Position numbers and translations under genes: made by a program. A stretch of DNA of 64,000 nt from NCBI GenBank assembly GCA_019359035.1, contig JAHHIC010000013.1, positions 186,001 to 250,000 of the forward strand, given 5' to 3'. Positions 17,278 through 27,340 of this stretch are shown here, piece by piece. Source of the stretch: Scytonematopsis contorta HA4267-MV1. Lineage in GTDB: Bacteria; Cyanobacteriota; Cyanobacteriia; Cyanobacteriales; Nostocaceae. The notes below the pieces were generated by a model. That model ran no database searches. It was not told the origin of the DNA and saw only the letters and a list, made by a program, of their open reading frames with translations. Numbering within the stretch: position 1 is the stretch's first letter; each line of letters begins with the position of its first letter.

Positions 17278-18531
17278 GTCATCATCCAAAGGAATAAAAA
17301 ACATAGCAATCATTCCCGGAACAGTCAACACACAAACCCAAACAAAAAACGCCAAATACCCCACCTGCTGCTGAATATAACCACTAATAATTCCCGGAAA
17401 CATCATCCCCAAAGCCATAAACCCAGTAGAAATAGCATAATGAGAAGTTTTAAACTCACCCTTACAAATGTACATCAAATAAACACTAAAAGCAGTAAAT
17501 CCAAAACCATACCCAAACTGTTCCACCGCAACCAAAAGATAAACAAAAGAAATAGCAGGTTGACTATAAGCCATATAAACATAAAAAGCATTCGGCAAAT
17601 TCATAGCCAAAGCCATAGGCCAAAGACATTTTTTTAATCCATATTTAGCAATAACAACCCCACCCAAAATCCCACCTAAAATTAAAGCAATAACCCCAGA
17701 AGTCCCATAAACCAAACCCACCTCTGTAGTAGATAAACCCAAACCACCTAAACTTGCCTTATCCAATAAAAACAGCGAAGCTAACTTAAGTAACATCGCC
17801 TCACCTAACCGATAAAGTAAAATAAAAGCTAAAATAGCACCAATTTTATATTGTTGAAAATAGGAAATAAAAATAGTCCAAAAAGGCACTTGTTCTCTAG
17901 AATCTTTAACTTCATCTGAATTATTAAACTCAGGAAATGGTAAAATAAAACGGTGATAAATAAAAAGTACAGCAAAAATAACAGCAGAAAAACCGAGACT
18001 TAATGTCCAACTCAGAGGAATATTCTTTAAATATATTTCTAGTTGGCCTGCTAAAATTACTAATATCCCAGAGCCAAAGATGACAGCTAAACGATAACAC
18101 AAAGAGCGAATTCCAACGAAAAAAGCTTGTTGTGGGGGATTTAATGCTAATAAATAAAATCCATCAGTGGCAATATCATAGGTGGCTGAGATGAATGCAG
18201 CAATTGTTAATACTGTTAATGAGTTAAAAAAGAAATTTGGTAGTTGTAGAGATAAGGCAATTAAAGCTAGGCTGAGAAACATGGCAAATTGAGTGGCGAG
18301 TATCCATGTTCTTTTGGTAGAGTTTAGGTCTACTACTGGTCCCCAAAACATTTTTATGACCCAGGGGAGATATAGAAAACTTGTCCAGAGGGTTATTTGA
18401 GTGTTTTCTATGGCTAGTTTTTTGTAAAAGATTGTGGAGACGTTGTTGATGATGACGTATGGTAGTCCTGAGGCAAAGTAGAGGGTGGGGATAAATAATG
18501 AGGGTGAACGGGAGGTGGTAGAGGCATCCAT
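17275..18531 (-). CDS. AmpG-like MFS permease
   Basis: 418 residues with about 12 hydrophobic segments. The N-terminus (LFIPTLYFASGLPYVIIN, then WTSFLYLPWVIKMFWGPVVD) is the pattern of the AmpG/PAT branch of the major facilitator superfamily, which imports muropeptides (GlcNAc-anhydroMurNAc) in Gram-negative bacteria. Its stop codon lies inside a dispersed repeat, 82 bp before the kinase ATG, on the same strand; the two are probably one transcription unit. The substrate in cyanobacteria is an inference from family and context. Confidence 0.8.
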   Translation of the reverse strand: MDASTTSRSPSLFIPTLYFASGLPYVIINNVSTIFYKKLAIENTQITLWTSFLYLPWVIKMFWGPVVDLNSTKRTWILATQFAMFLSLALIALSLQLPNFFFNSLTVLTIAAFISATYDIATDGFYLLALNPPQQAFFVGIRSLCYRLAVIFGSGILVILAGQLEIYLKNIPLSWTLSLGFSAVIFAVLFIYHRFILPFPEFNNSDEVKDSREQVPFWTIFISYFQQYKIGAILAFILLYRLGEAMLLKLASLFLLDKASLGGLGLSTTEVGLVYGTSGVIALILGGILGGVVIAKYGLKKCLWPMALAMNLPNAFYVYMAYSQPAISFVYLLVAVEQFGYGFGFTAFSVYLMYICKGEFKTSHYAISTGFMALGMMFPGIISGYIQQQVGYLAFFVWVCVLTVPGMIAMFFIPLDDD

Positions 18532-18553
18532 ATAATTATTAGATTAATTAACG

Positions 18554-18580
18554 AACCGCCAAGAAGCCAAGAAGCCAAGG
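18554..18580. repeat. Dispersed repeat (gccaag family), copy 2
   Basis: aaccgccaagaagccaagaa and onwards, between the AmpG-like and GxxExxY genes. Opposite orientation to copies 1 and 3. Confidence 0.9.
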
Positions 18581-18583
18581 GGT

Positions 18584-19021
18584 TCAAGAAGATAGATAAG
18601 GGTTGATTATACGTTTAAGTCCGCCACTTTTTAGGAGGATGACGTTGAAGTTGATAAGAAGGGCTAGGTGGTGTTTGGTTATTTTAAGGTAAGAAATGAC
18701 TTGTGCATCGTGGATAGGAGCAATTTCCTGAACAGCTTTCAATTCAACAATCAAAGCATCACCAACTAAAAAATCTAATCTACCTTTACCGACTTCACGT
18801 TTCTTATATTTTACTGCTACTGGATGCTCCGATTTATAGGGTATCCCTCGCAACTGAAACTCTATCTCCAAAGCATTGTGGTAGACCTCCTCCAAATATC
18901 CCGGTCCCAACTCCCGATGTACCTCAATAGCAGCTCCAATTACATCATACGCCAACTCGTCCACCTGCAAACTAGGCTCTTTCCTCTTGGCGTTCTTGGC
19001 TTCTTGGCGGTTCGTTTCCAT
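18584..19021 (-). CDS. GxxExxY family protein
   Basis: 145 residues. The family signature is [15 protein letters not shown] (GxxExxY), followed by [16 protein letters not shown] and VELKAV, a PD-(D/E)XK-like core (D, then E-L-K), and [12 protein letters not shown]. GxxExxY proteins are small nuclease-like proteins of unsettled role, common near repeats and mobile DNA. The first 17 residues ([17 protein letters not shown]) are the translation of a dispersed repeat, so the ancestral start may have been elsewhere; no other in-frame ATG lies between them and the conserved domain. Confidence 0.85.
   Translation of the reverse strand: METNRQEAKNAKRKEPSLQVDELAYDVIGAAIEVHRELGPGYLEEVYHNALEIEFQLRGIPYKSEHPVAVKYKKREVGKGRLDFLVGDALIVELKAVQEIAPIHDAQVISYLKITKHHLALLINFNVILLKSGGLKRIINPYLSS
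18985..19012. repeat. Dispersed repeat (gccaag family), copy 3, inside a coding start
   Basis: Lies within codons 4-13 of the GxxExxY gene, supplying its N-terminal [10 protein letters not shown]. Confidence 0.9.
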
Positions 19022-19089
19022 ATAATAGTCTCCTATGCCTGTGGCAAAATTTAAAAAAGTCCTTCCGAACTAAACCTATCTTTCCCAGC

Positions 19090-22000
19090 ATGACCGCAAC
19101 AATTACAAATCTTCCAAGTCTATACGAACCCTTCTCCACCGAAGCCAAATGGCAAAAATTTTGGGAAGGAAACCAAACATACAAAGCTGACCCCAACGCC
19201 AGCGGAGAATCCTACTGTATCGTAATCCCCCCCCCGAACGTAACAGGCAGTTTACACATGGGTCACGCCTTCGACAACACCCTCATAGACTGCCTCGTCC
19301 GCTATAACAGAATGCAAGGGCGCAACGCTTTATACTTACCTGGTACAGACCACGCGAGCATTGCCGTACAAACAATCCTAGAAAAACAACTTAAAGCAGA
19401 AGGTACAAATCGCTACGAAGTCGGTCGCGAAAAATTCCTAGAACGCGCTTGGCAGTGGAAAGCAGAATCTGGGGGGACAATAGTTAATCAGTTACGTCGT
19501 CTTGGGGTATCTGTGGACTGGACGCGGGAAAGATTTACTTTAGACGAAGGTTTATCCAAAGCCGTTTTAGAAGCTTTTGTCAAACTCTATGACGAAGGGT
19601 TAATATATCGGGGGCAATACTTAGTTAATTGGTGCCCGGAGTCACAATCGGCTGTGTCTGACTTAGAGGTTGAAAGTAAAGAAGTTAATGGTAATTTATG
19701 GCACTTCCGCTATCCATTAACTGACGGTTCTGGTAGCATTGAGGTCGCAACAACGCGACCCGAAACCATGTTGGGCGATACTGCGGTTGCGGTTAATCCC
19801 AGCGATGAACGTTACAAGCATTTAGTTGGAAAGACTGTAACTTTACCAATAATGAACCGGGAAATCCCGATTATTGGGGACGAGTTTGTTGATGCTAGTT
19901 TTGGAACTGGTTGTGTTAAAGTGACTCCCGCTCATGACCTTAACGATTTTGAGATGGGTCAGCGTCACAATTTGCCCCTTATCAATATTATGAATAAGGA
20001 CGGCAGTCTGAACGAAAATGCTGGTGATTTTCAAGGACAAGAGCGCTTTGTTGCGCGAAAAAATGTTGTTGCGCGTTTAGAAGCGGATGGCTTTTTGGTT
20101 AAAGTTGAAGATTATAAACATACGGTTCCTTATAGCGAACGGGGTAAGGTTCCTGTAGAGCCATTAATTTCTACGCAGTGGTTTGTAAAAATTCGTCCCC
20201 TTGCTGATAAGAGTTTAGATTTTCTCGATAAAGAAAATTCCCCTAATTTTGTTCCCCAACGTTGGACTAAGGTTTATCGGGATTGGTTGCTCAAGTTAAA
20301 AGATTGGTGTATTTCTCGTCAACTTTGGTGGGGACATCAAATACCTGCTTGGTATGCTGTCAGCGAAACTGGTGGTGAGATTTCTGGTGAAACTCCGTTT
20401 GTTGTTGCACGAGATGAAGCAGAAGCGAGGAATAAATTAGTCTCCCAGTTTGGGGAAAATGTTCAGCTACAAAGAGACCCAGATGTTTTGGATACTTGGT
20501 TTTCTTCTGGGTTGTGGCCGTTTTCGACTTTGGGTTGGCCAGAAGAAACTGCTGATTTGTCTAAGTATTATCCTACGAGTACCTTAGTTACCGGTTTTGA
20601 TATCATCTTTTTCTGGGTTGCTAGAATGACGATGATGGCTGGTCATTTTACTGGTCAAATGCCTTTTAAGGATGTTTATATCCACGGTTTGGTTTTGGAT
20701 GAAAAAGGCAAGAAAATGTCTAAGTCAGCGGGTAATGGTATTGACCCGTTGTTATTGATTGAGAAGTACGGTACTGACGCTTTGCGCTATACCTTAGTTA
20801 AGGAAGTTGCTGGTGCTGGTCAAGATATTCGTTTGGATTATGACCGCAAAAAAAATGAGTCAGCTTCGGTGGAAGCATCGCGCAATTTTGCTAACAAGTT
20901 GTGGAATGCAGCACGGTTTGTAATGATGAACCTTGATGGGCAAACTCCTGAACAGTTGGGTAAGCCAAATCCAACTGAGTTAGCTGACAAGTGGATTTTG
21001 TCTCGATTTAATCAGGTTATCCAGCAAACTAATAAGTATATGGATAGCTATGGTATGGGTGAAACTGCTAAGAGTATTTACGAGTTTATTTGGGGTGATT
21101 TTTGCGACTGGTATATAGAGTTAGTCAAATCCAGGTTGCAAGGTAAAACAGATGAAAATTCTCGAAAGGTAGCACAGCAGACTCTGGCTTATGTTCTGGA
21201 AGGTATTTTAAAAATGCTACATCCGTTCATGCCCCATATTACTGAGGAAATTTGGCACAGTCTGACGCAGCAACCTGAAGGCTCTTTAGAGAGTATTTCT
21301 TTACAGCGTTACCCGCAGGTAGAGTCTAACCTAATTGATAATGCTTTGGAAGAGCAGTTTGATTTATTAATTGGTACAATTCGCACTATTAGAAACCTGC
21401 GTGCGGAAGCGGATGTTAAACCTGGGATGAAGGTAAAGGTGAATTTGCAAAGTGAAAGTGAGAGGGAATTGCAAATTCTTAATGCTGGACAGGTTTATAT
21501 TCAAGAGCAAGCAAAGGTAGAAAGTTTAACTATTGTTCGTGCTGAAAAATCTTCAATAAGTTCTACTAGCAAGAAAAAATCATCAAAAAAAGATTGGGCA
21601 ACTCTTGCTAAGATTATTGGTGCAATTTACCTGCTACGAGTAGGTTACGCTGTCGCTGATACTGTTGATGATATTCCTCTATTTGGAAGTTTGTTTGAAA
21701 TAGTTGGTTTTGGTTATGCAAGCTGGTTTGCCTGGAAGAATTTGTTAAATTCTGAAGCTAGACAACAGTTATTACAAAAGTTGTTTAAAGCTAGTGGGGT
21801 TAGCCTTGACAAAAAGGGGCCAAAAACTGAAGAATTAACACAACCACAAAACAAGGAAGAGTCTATTGCTGGAGTGATTGGTACTGTGCAGGTGTTACTT
21901 CCCCTTGCTGGTGTTGTGGATGTTGAAGCGCTGCGTGCAAAGCTTGAGAAAAATCTCAGCAAAATCGAAGCAGAAATTAAATCCCTCACTGCTAGGTTGA

Positions 22001-22119
22001 CTAATGCTAGTTTTGTTGAAAAAGCTCCCCCTGATGTAGTAAAGGGAGTAGTTGATGCTCTCGCAGAAGCTGAAAAACAAGCCGAAATCTTACGGGAACG
22101 ACTGCGCGATTTAGCATAG
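19090..22119 (+). CDS. valS: Valyl-tRNA synthetase with CAAD membrane domain
   Basis: 1009 residues. Charges tRNA-Val with valine. Class I motifs: HMGH (56-59) and KMSKS (542-546); the editing domain and [13 protein letters not shown] are in place. After the anticodon-binding helical domain there is an inserted segment at about residues 823-908 with a Ser/Lys linker and hydrophobic stretches ([20 protein letters not shown] and [15 protein letters not shown]). It matches the CAAD (cyanobacterial aminoacyl-tRNA synthetase appended domain), known from Anabaena to anchor such enzymes to thylakoid membranes. The C-terminal coiled coil ([15 protein letters not shown]) typical of ValRS follows the insertion. 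Starts 68 bp from the divergent GxxExxY gene. Confidence 0.97.
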   Translation: MTATITNLPSLYEPFSTEAKWQKFWEGNQTYKADPNASGESYCIVIPPPNVTGSLHMGHAFDNTLIDCLVRYNRMQGRNALYLPGTDHASIAVQTILEKQLKAEGTNRYEVGREKFLERAWQWKAESGGTIVNQLRRLGVSVDWTRERFTLDEGLSKAVLEAFVKLYDEGLIYRGQYLVNWCPESQSAVSDLEVESKEVNGNLWHFRYPLTDGSGSIEVATTRPETMLGDTAVAVNPSDERYKHLVGKTVTLPIMNREIPIIGDEFVDASFGTGCVKVTPAHDLNDFEMGQRHNLPLINIMNKDGSLNENAGDFQGQERFVARKNVVARLEADGFLVKVEDYKHTVPYSERGKVPVEPLISTQWFVKIRPLADKSLDFLDKENSPNFVPQRWTKVYRDWLLKLKDWCISRQLWWGHQIPAWYAVSETGGEISGETPFVVARDEAEARNKLVSQFGENVQLQRDPDVLDTWFSSGLWPFSTLGWPEETADLSKYYPTSTLVTGFDIIFFWVARMTMMAGHFTGQMPFKDVYIHGLVLDEKGKKMSKSAGNGIDPLLLIEKYGTDALRYTLVKEVAGAGQDIRLDYDRKKNESASVEASRNFANKLWNAARFVMMNLDGQTPEQLGKPNPTELADKWILSRFNQVIQQTNKYMDSYGMGETAKSIYEFIWGDFCDWYIELVKSRLQGKTDENSRKVAQQTLAYVLEGILKMLHPFMPHITEEIWHSLTQQPEGSLESISLQRYPQVESNLIDNALEEQFDLLIGTIRTIRNLRAEADVKPGMKVKVNLQSESERELQILNAGQVYIQEQAKVESLTIVRAEKSSISSTSKKKSSKKDWATLAKIIGAIYLLRVGYAVADTVDDIPLFGSLFEIVGFGYASWFAWKNLLNSEARQQLLQKLFKASGVSLDKKGPKTEELTQPQNKEESIAGVIGTVQVLLPLAGVVDVEALRAKLEKNLSKIEAEIKSLTARLTNASFVEKAPPDVVKGVVDALAEAEKQAEILRERLRDLA

Positions 22120-22252
22120 TCTAGGGAGTGGGGAATAGTAGGTTGGGATACGTTATTCGACCCAACTTACGTATATACATGTAATAGCTTCTACCAAAAA
22201 TATTCAAAAAGTTAAAGCTATTAAATATAAAGGTAAATTATAAATAAAAGTT

Positions 22253-22702
22253 ATGCTATATCTAGCTCAGGTGCATAAAAATGAATTTTTAGAACAACAT
22301 GAACTACGATTGTTGGCACGTCAAAAAGCTGATAATTTTTGGGAAATTATACCAGAAGAAGCACTTATTTTGTTAGGAAAAGGTAATTTTTTTAGTGAAA
22401 ATTTACTAGTTTTAGTTGAACTTTCTCCTAGTGGTCATATTGAAAGATTAGAAGATGCTACTAATTGGGTTTTAGAATTAGTAAAGTCCTATTTAAGTAC
22501 AGGTATTACACCCGAATTTTTGCGAGAAGAAGCCGAACGCGCTGAACAATGCCGACAATATTTGACTTTACAAAATCAAGATATCGCACGACGCTCGTTG
22601 GAGTTGGAAGCGCGTCGAGAACAAATTCAAGCTTTAGAAGAAAGTCTTCAACGCGATAAAAATGGTAATGGTCATTCACATCCAGAAAATTCTGGCTGTT
22701 AG
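22253..22702 (+). CDS. Conserved hypothetical coiled-coil protein
   Basis: 149 residues. The N-terminal half (MLYLAQVHKNEFLEQHELRL, then WEIIPEEALILLG, NLLVLVELSPSGHIERLEDA) is a compact alpha/beta region. The C-terminal half from about residue 85 is a charged coiled coil (EEAERAEQCRQYLTLQNQD, LEARREQIQALEESLQRDK). No signal peptide or membrane segment. The function is not recognised. It lies 133 bp after valS on the same strand. Confidence 0.75.
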   Translation: MLYLAQVHKNEFLEQHELRLLARQKADNFWEIIPEEALILLGKGNFFSENLLVLVELSPSGHIERLEDATNWVLELVKSYLSTGITPEFLREEAERAEQCRQYLTLQNQDIARRSLELEARREQIQALEESLQRDKNGNGHSHPENSGC

Positions 22703-22723
22703 ATGGTTAGTCCCAGTCCAGAA

Positions 22724-22768
22724 AACCCCACCCCCAACCCCCTCCCCGTTTACGGGGAGGGGGCTACG
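22724..22768. repeat. Dispersed GC-rich repeat, inverted copy
   Basis: aaccccacccccaaccccct and onwards to ctacg, with a ccccgtttacgggg hairpin. Faces the copy at 22822-22863, so the two form a large inverted pair between convergent genes, possibly acting as a bidirectional terminator. Confidence 0.85.
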
Positions 22769-22821
22769 ATTTATGCTAAATTTCCTAAAAATCAAAAATC
22801 AACACTACTCTCGTCAATTTT

Positions 22822-22863
22822 CGTAGCCCCTCCTCGCTTGCCGGGAGGGGGTTGGGGGTGGTT
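22822..22863. repeat. Dispersed GC-rich repeat, direct copy
   Basis: cgtagcccctcctcgcttgc and onwards to gggggtgg, followed by a T run. Partner of 22724-22768. Confidence 0.85.
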
Positions 22864-22872
22864 TTTTTTATT

Positions 22873-24867
22873 TTAATTTTTGACGGCTAATTGTTTTTGC
22901 TCTCCGGCTAAAAATTCGCGGATGAAGCTGGTAAGCGCTTTTTGAGCTATGCGACCAGCTATTTGCTGTCCCAAGCGTTGTACTCCAGGGTTGAGTACTA
23001 GTTCTGCGATTTGGGGAGCTAGTTTTGCAGGGTCAAAGCCTTTCGTTTCTCGGAGTATTCCTGCTATGTGTTGGATGTGTTCTAGGGTTTGTTGTTGTTC
23101 GTTTGTTGCTCCTGGTGTTTGTTTAACCGAAGCTAAACCAAATTCTGAAAGTGCGAAGGTGAACCTATGTAAGGTGTTTTTCGCTAACCCATCTAAGGCT
23201 TTGATGGTTTCGTCTACCAGTTTTTCCCGAATATATGAACCCCGTTCGGAGGAAAGAAAGTCTACTGCTTGGTTTACTACTAGTTCAAAGTCGTAGTCGT
23301 GGCTGTTACGGGCATTTTTTAACAGGTTTTCCAGACGGTTCCAACGGAAACCGTTTTCTTTAAACAGTAAATCTTTGAGTGATTCTCTTAGTTCTGGTGC
23401 TGGGTCTGTTAATAAGCGTTTTGCTACGTATGGATATGCTTCGCTTAAGACTTTAAAGTCGGGGTCGATATAAATTGCGATACCTTCTAGTGTTACCAGG
23501 GAGCGAATAATTAAAGCGTAATAAGGTGGTACGCGGAATGGATATTCATACATTAACTCGGAGAGGTCATCAGTAATACTTTTGATGTTAAATTCTGCGA
23601 CGCTTGCTCCTTGAGCATTTGCGAATACTTTGGCAAATGCGGGGATAATTGGTGTTAAATCGGTTTCTGGTGACAAAAAGTCTAGTTTTACGTAGTCGTT
23701 CGCTAAGCCTTCAAAGTCGCGGTTAACTACGTGGACTATTGCTTCTATTAAACCATAGCGCTGCGCTGGCTGTATTTGGCTCATCATGCCAAAGTCCAGG
23801 TAGGCTAGTTTTCCGTCGTAGGTGGCTAATAAGTTACCTGGGTGTGGGTCTGCATGGAAGAATCCGTGGTCTAGTAGTTGTCGCAATGAACACTGCACTC
23901 CTACTTCTACCATTCGACGCGCATCAATACCTAGGTCGCGTAATTCTTCTATTTGAGTTAATTTCAGACCATTTATCCATTCCATCGTCAATACACGACG
24001 GTTGGTGTACTCCCAGTAAATTTTCGGTACGTAAACGTCTGGGAAGCTACCGTAATACTCAAAAAAACGTTCCGCGTTTTCTCCTTCGTGGACGTAATCC
24101 ATTTCCTCGAAAATCCGGTCTCCCAATTCATCGAGAATACCAACTAGGTCGCTGCGAACTTGTTTGACTTTTTTCTGTGCCCAAGCTGCGAGTCGTCGTA
24201 GGATGTACAGGTCAATGGTGATACTTTCTCGTAGGTCAGGACGTTGTACTTTGACTGCGACTTCTTCACCTGTTGCTTTGAGCTTTCCTTTGTAAACTTG
24301 TCCTAAGGATGCTGCTGCTATAGGTTGGGGAGACAGTTCGGAATAAACTTCTTGATACGATTGACCAAGTTCTTCTTCAATAAATTGATATGCGACTTCG
24401 TTGGGAAATGCTGGTAACTTATCCTGTAACTGGGTAAGTTCTTCTAAAAATATTGGGGGAACTAAGTCCGGTCGGGTAGATAAAGCTTGCCCTATTTTAA
24501 TATAGGCTGGGCCTAATCCCGTCAACAGTTCTCGAAACTGTACTGCACGACGGGGGTCATTTTTGACTACGACTCCGCGTTTATTGTCCCACCAGACCCC
24601 AAATGCAAAACTGAAAATTGGTGTTAGAACCGCAAAAATCCGTTTGAGGACTTGGAAAGGACGTTGCTTATAATTTGCAGCTATGCTTTGTGCATCGTAA
24701 TGTAGCTCTTCGGATTGCACTATCGGTCGAATGCGCGTTATGTGTGGTGAAGTTTCCTCACGGGCTGGTAAACTCACAACAGCAAGGGCTGCACTATTGT
24801 TTCCGACGTTTCCGACTATTTCAGTATTAACCTGCTCCGCAATCGGGGAATTTGTTTTAACAATCAT
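22873..24867 (-). CDS. AarF/ABC1/UbiB-family atypical kinase
   Basis: 664 residues. The family motifs are clear: GLGPAYIKIGQALSTRPDLV (the KxGQ motif), AAASLGQVYKGKL (Ala-rich nucleotide loop), EVAVKVQRPD (catalytic Lys), DHGFFHADPHPGNLLA and YLDFGMM (metal-binding). Such proteins support isoprenoid-quinone biosynthesis in other bacteria and plastids; in cyanobacteria and chloroplasts, members (ABC1K) affect prenylquinone and tocopherol metabolism. Several paralogues are usual, so the exact role is open. The C-terminal 150 residues include a hydrophobic region typical of the long cyanobacterial form. Confidence 0.9.
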   Translation of the reverse strand: MIVKTNSPIAEQVNTEIVGNVGNNSAALAVVSLPAREETSPHITRIRPIVQSEELHYDAQSIAANYKQRPFQVLKRIFAVLTPIFSFAFGVWWDNKRGVVVKNDPRRAVQFRELLTGLGPAYIKIGQALSTRPDLVPPIFLEELTQLQDKLPAFPNEVAYQFIEEELGQSYQEVYSELSPQPIAAASLGQVYKGKLKATGEEVAVKVQRPDLRESITIDLYILRRLAAWAQKKVKQVRSDLVGILDELGDRIFEEMDYVHEGENAERFFEYYGSFPDVYVPKIYWEYTNRRVLTMEWINGLKLTQIEELRDLGIDARRMVEVGVQCSLRQLLDHGFFHADPHPGNLLATYDGKLAYLDFGMMSQIQPAQRYGLIEAIVHVVNRDFEGLANDYVKLDFLSPETDLTPIIPAFAKVFANAQGASVAEFNIKSITDDLSELMYEYPFRVPPYYALIIRSLVTLEGIAIYIDPDFKVLSEAYPYVAKRLLTDPAPELRESLKDLLFKENGFRWNRLENLLKNARNSHDYDFELVVNQAVDFLSSERGSYIREKLVDETIKALDGLAKNTLHRFTFALSEFGLASVKQTPGATNEQQQTLEHIQHIAGILRETKGFDPAKLAPQIAELVLNPGVQRLGQQIAGRIAQKALTSFIREFLAGEQKQLAVKN

Positions 24868-25168
24868 GAATTTACCACCACACAGGAGTCACCATGTTAA
24901 GTATTGTAACAACAACAAGACAATATCTGGACAAAAAGCAAAAAAGCTTATCTAAAAACGAACTAGCTTCTGTAATTTAATGGTAGTACTTAAAAAAAAT
25001 CAGCATCTGGGGTAATTTCCGTAAAACTACTCTTAAATGAAGGAAGAAAGAACAAGGAAGAGGCTAAAATAGTTCAATAGTATTAAACTGTTCAAGGTTT
25101 TTAGCATGTCCTATTCTGTAGGTAATTGGGATTAACTTGCATCTGCTTTAAGTGGAGAATTTTGCTTG
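24868..25168. other. 301-bp divergent spacer (aarF-like / recN)
   Basis: AT-rich region carrying the promoters of two divergent genes. A GGAGA at about 25154-25158 precedes the recN ATG. No repeat or small gene recognised. Confidence 0.6.
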
Positions 25169-26908
25169 ATGTTATCTCTGTTGCGAATCGAAAATTTTGC
25201 TCTGGTAGACCAACTCGAATTAGAGTTTGGATATGGGTTAAATGTATTGACGGGAGAAACCGGTGCTGGTAAATCGATTATTCTCGATGCCATTGATGCG
25301 GCTTTGGGGGGAAAAGTTTCTAGTCGTGTAATCCGCACTGGTACAAATCGAGCGTTGGTGGAGGCTAATTTTAGTTCGACCGAAGCTGTTGCTACATGGT
25401 TAAGCGAACAAGAAATAGATTTAATCGATGATAACTCCATCGTCGTGAGTCGGGAAATTACAGTCACATCCGGAAATGTTCGCAGTCGTTCACGAGTGAA
25501 TGGCGTTTTGGTAAATCGTCAACTGATGTCATCACTACGAGAGCATTTAGTTGAAATTACAGCTCAGGGACAAAGTGTACTAGTGGGACAATCTAACCAA
25601 GTACGCAATTGGTTGGATATATATGGTGGAGAGTCACTCATTCAACAGCGTCAAGTTGTTGCCAACATATTTGATGAGTACCAAGAAATACACCAAGCCC
25701 TAGAAAAACGCCGGACTAACGAACGGGAACGTTTACAGCAATTAGACTTACTTACATACCAAGCTCAAGAACTAAAAGCTGCTAATTTAGGGGAACCTGA
25801 CGAATTAGAACAATTGCAGCAAGAAGGGGAACGCCTAAACCATGTGGTGGAACTCCAGCAAATGAGTTATAAAATTTACCAAGCTCTTTATGAAAACGAT
25901 AGCGAAGGACTGACAGCAACAGATTTACTTTCCGATAGTGAAGTCGTATTAATCGATATGGTTGAGTACGATAGCCAGCTACAGTCATTGCTAGAAGCTG
26001 TGAGAGATGCTCAAGCAACTGTGATGGAGGTAGGAAAGCAAATTAATGCCTACGGAGAAAATTTAGAAGCAGACCCAGACCGTTTGGAAGAGGTAGAAGA
26101 ACGAGTTCGGGAATTGAAATTAATTTGTCGCAAATACGGCCCCAGTTTAGCTGATGCTATCGCTCATTACGAACGAGTCGAAGGGGAATTAGCAGAACTG
26201 AATGATAACGAGCAATCAATAGAAAATTTAGAACAGCAAGATAAAGAATGTTTTTCTAGACTCACGGACGCTTGTCAGCAGTTAACCCAACTACGACGTA
26301 CGACTGCTGCAAAATTAGAAGCGGAACTGATTCGGGAACTTAAACCTTTGGCAATGGATAAGGTACAGTTTCAGGTAGAAATTTTACCGACTTCCCCTAC
26401 TAGTGCAGGTGCAGACAAAATTACCTTTATGTTTAGTCCCAACCCTGGGGAACCATTGCAGCCTTTAACGCAAATTGCTTCTGGTGGAGAAATGAGTCGC
26501 TTTTTGCTTGCATTAAAAGCTTCTTTTTCTCAGACTGATTCCCCTGGAACAATGGTATTTGATGAAATTGACGTGGGTGTTTCTGGAAGGGTTGCTCAGT
26601 CGATAGCAGAAAAATTATACCAACTAAGTCGCGAACAACAGGTATTGTGTGTGACTCACCAACCATTGGTTGCAGCTATGGCTGACCGACATTTCCGGGT
26701 TGCCAAGCAGGTTATCAATCAAGTTAAAGGTAAAAAGGAAAACAACGGTCACGCAGAAGAAAGAACTGTGGTGCGAGTTGTGGCTTTGGATAATTTAGAT
26801 AAACGACGGGAGGAATTAGCTCAGTTAGCTGGTGGTAAGTCAGCACAAGATGCGATTGCGTTTGCGGAATCGCTGCTGAATGAAGCTGCTAATCATCGGG
26901 GGAGTTAG
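25169..26908 (+). CDS. recN: DNA repair protein RecN
   Basis: 579 residues from the ATG at 25169 (a TTG lies one codon upstream). SMC-like ATPase acting in repair of double-strand breaks. Walker A GETGAGKS is near residue 35 and the conserved NGVLVNRQLMSSL follows. Two coiled-coil stretches flank the middle. The C-terminal ATPase half has IASGGEMSRFLLALK (signature), MVFDEIDVGVSGRVA (Walker B) and VLCVTHQPLVAAMA. Length is normal for RecN. Confidence 0.96.
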   Translation: MLSLLRIENFALVDQLELEFGYGLNVLTGETGAGKSIILDAIDAALGGKVSSRVIRTGTNRALVEANFSSTEAVATWLSEQEIDLIDDNSIVVSREITVTSGNVRSRSRVNGVLVNRQLMSSLREHLVEITAQGQSVLVGQSNQVRNWLDIYGGESLIQQRQVVANIFDEYQEIHQALEKRRTNERERLQQLDLLTYQAQELKAANLGEPDELEQLQQEGERLNHVVELQQMSYKIYQALYENDSEGLTATDLLSDSEVVLIDMVEYDSQLQSLLEAVRDAQATVMEVGKQINAYGENLEADPDRLEEVEERVRELKLICRKYGPSLADAIAHYERVEGELAELNDNEQSIENLEQQDKECFSRLTDACQQLTQLRRTTAAKLEAELIRELKPLAMDKVQFQVEILPTSPTSAGADKITFMFSPNPGEPLQPLTQIASGGEMSRFLLALKASFSQTDSPGTMVFDEIDVGVSGRVAQSIAEKLYQLSREQQVLCVTHQPLVAAMADRHFRVAKQVINQVKGKKENNGHAEERTVVRVVALDNLDKRREELAQLAGGKSAQDAIAFAESLLNEAANHRGS

Positions 26909-26955
26909 GGAATTAGGGAGTGGGGAGTGGGGAGTTGGGAGTTGGGAGTTGGGAC
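26909..26955. repeat. Heptanucleotide repeats (ggggagt / gggagtt)
   Basis: Tandem 7-bp units directly after the recN stop. Similar short arrays occur at about 14393-14412, 31026-31070, 33073-33097, 42283-42313 and 48005-48046, nearly always just downstream of a stop codon. Confidence 0.85.
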
Positions 26956-26971
26956 TCTATTAACCCGGTCT

Positions 26972-27340
26972 TTACCCCAACGTCAAAACTCCTGCAAGAA
27001 AATCTGCCACCAGTCGTTTTGTTTCTAACCAACGCACACCTAAAAGAACATCTTGCAGCTCGTCCCCTCCCAAAACTTCAATGGTAAACTGTTGTCCATC
27101 TAAAATTACGGCTCCTTCATAGATATTAAACCGTGCTTCTCCCCAAGCTGTTTGCATATCACGCTGCTCATTAGTTTTGAGAGTCCATCCCAAACTCAAA
27201 GCATCTTGGTTATCAATTGCTAGGTAACCAGAAAAACCAGTATCTAATAGCGAATTGACTGGAATAATATCTGTATCAGCAGCAATCAAACTAATTTCAA
27301 AAATTAACTCCCCCTGGTTATTAAATTCACCTGAAATCAT
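26972..27340 (-). CDS. Retropepsin-like aspartic protease family protein
   Basis: 122 residues. Contains VNSLLDTGFSGYLAI with the D33-T-G triad of clan AA aspartic proteases and a following strand pattern (FTIEVLGGDELQDVLLGVRWL) whose Leu-Gly-x-x-Trp-Leu ending is typical of small bacterial clan AA proteins. Active enzymes of this type are dimers. Its ATG overlaps the stop of the upstream gene by 4 bp, so the pair is co-translated. The biological target is unknown. Confidence 0.8.
   Translation of the reverse strand: MISGEFNNQGELIFEISLIAADTDIIPVNSLLDTGFSGYLAIDNQDALSLGWTLKTNEQRDMQTAWGEARFNIYEGAVILDGQQFTIEVLGGDELQDVLLGVRWLETKRLVADFLAGVLTLG

Noticed and set aside
17193-17309. N-terminal extension of the BadF-type kinase
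   Set aside because: The extra 39 codons are a translated dispersed repeat plus Lys/Glu/Arg-rich stretch; the ATG at 17192 has a good ribosome-binding site and fits the family.
17082-17637. Plus-strand Thr/His/Asn-rich frames
   Set aside because: Shadows of the minus-strand kinase and permease genes; composition is biased and start regions fall in repeats.
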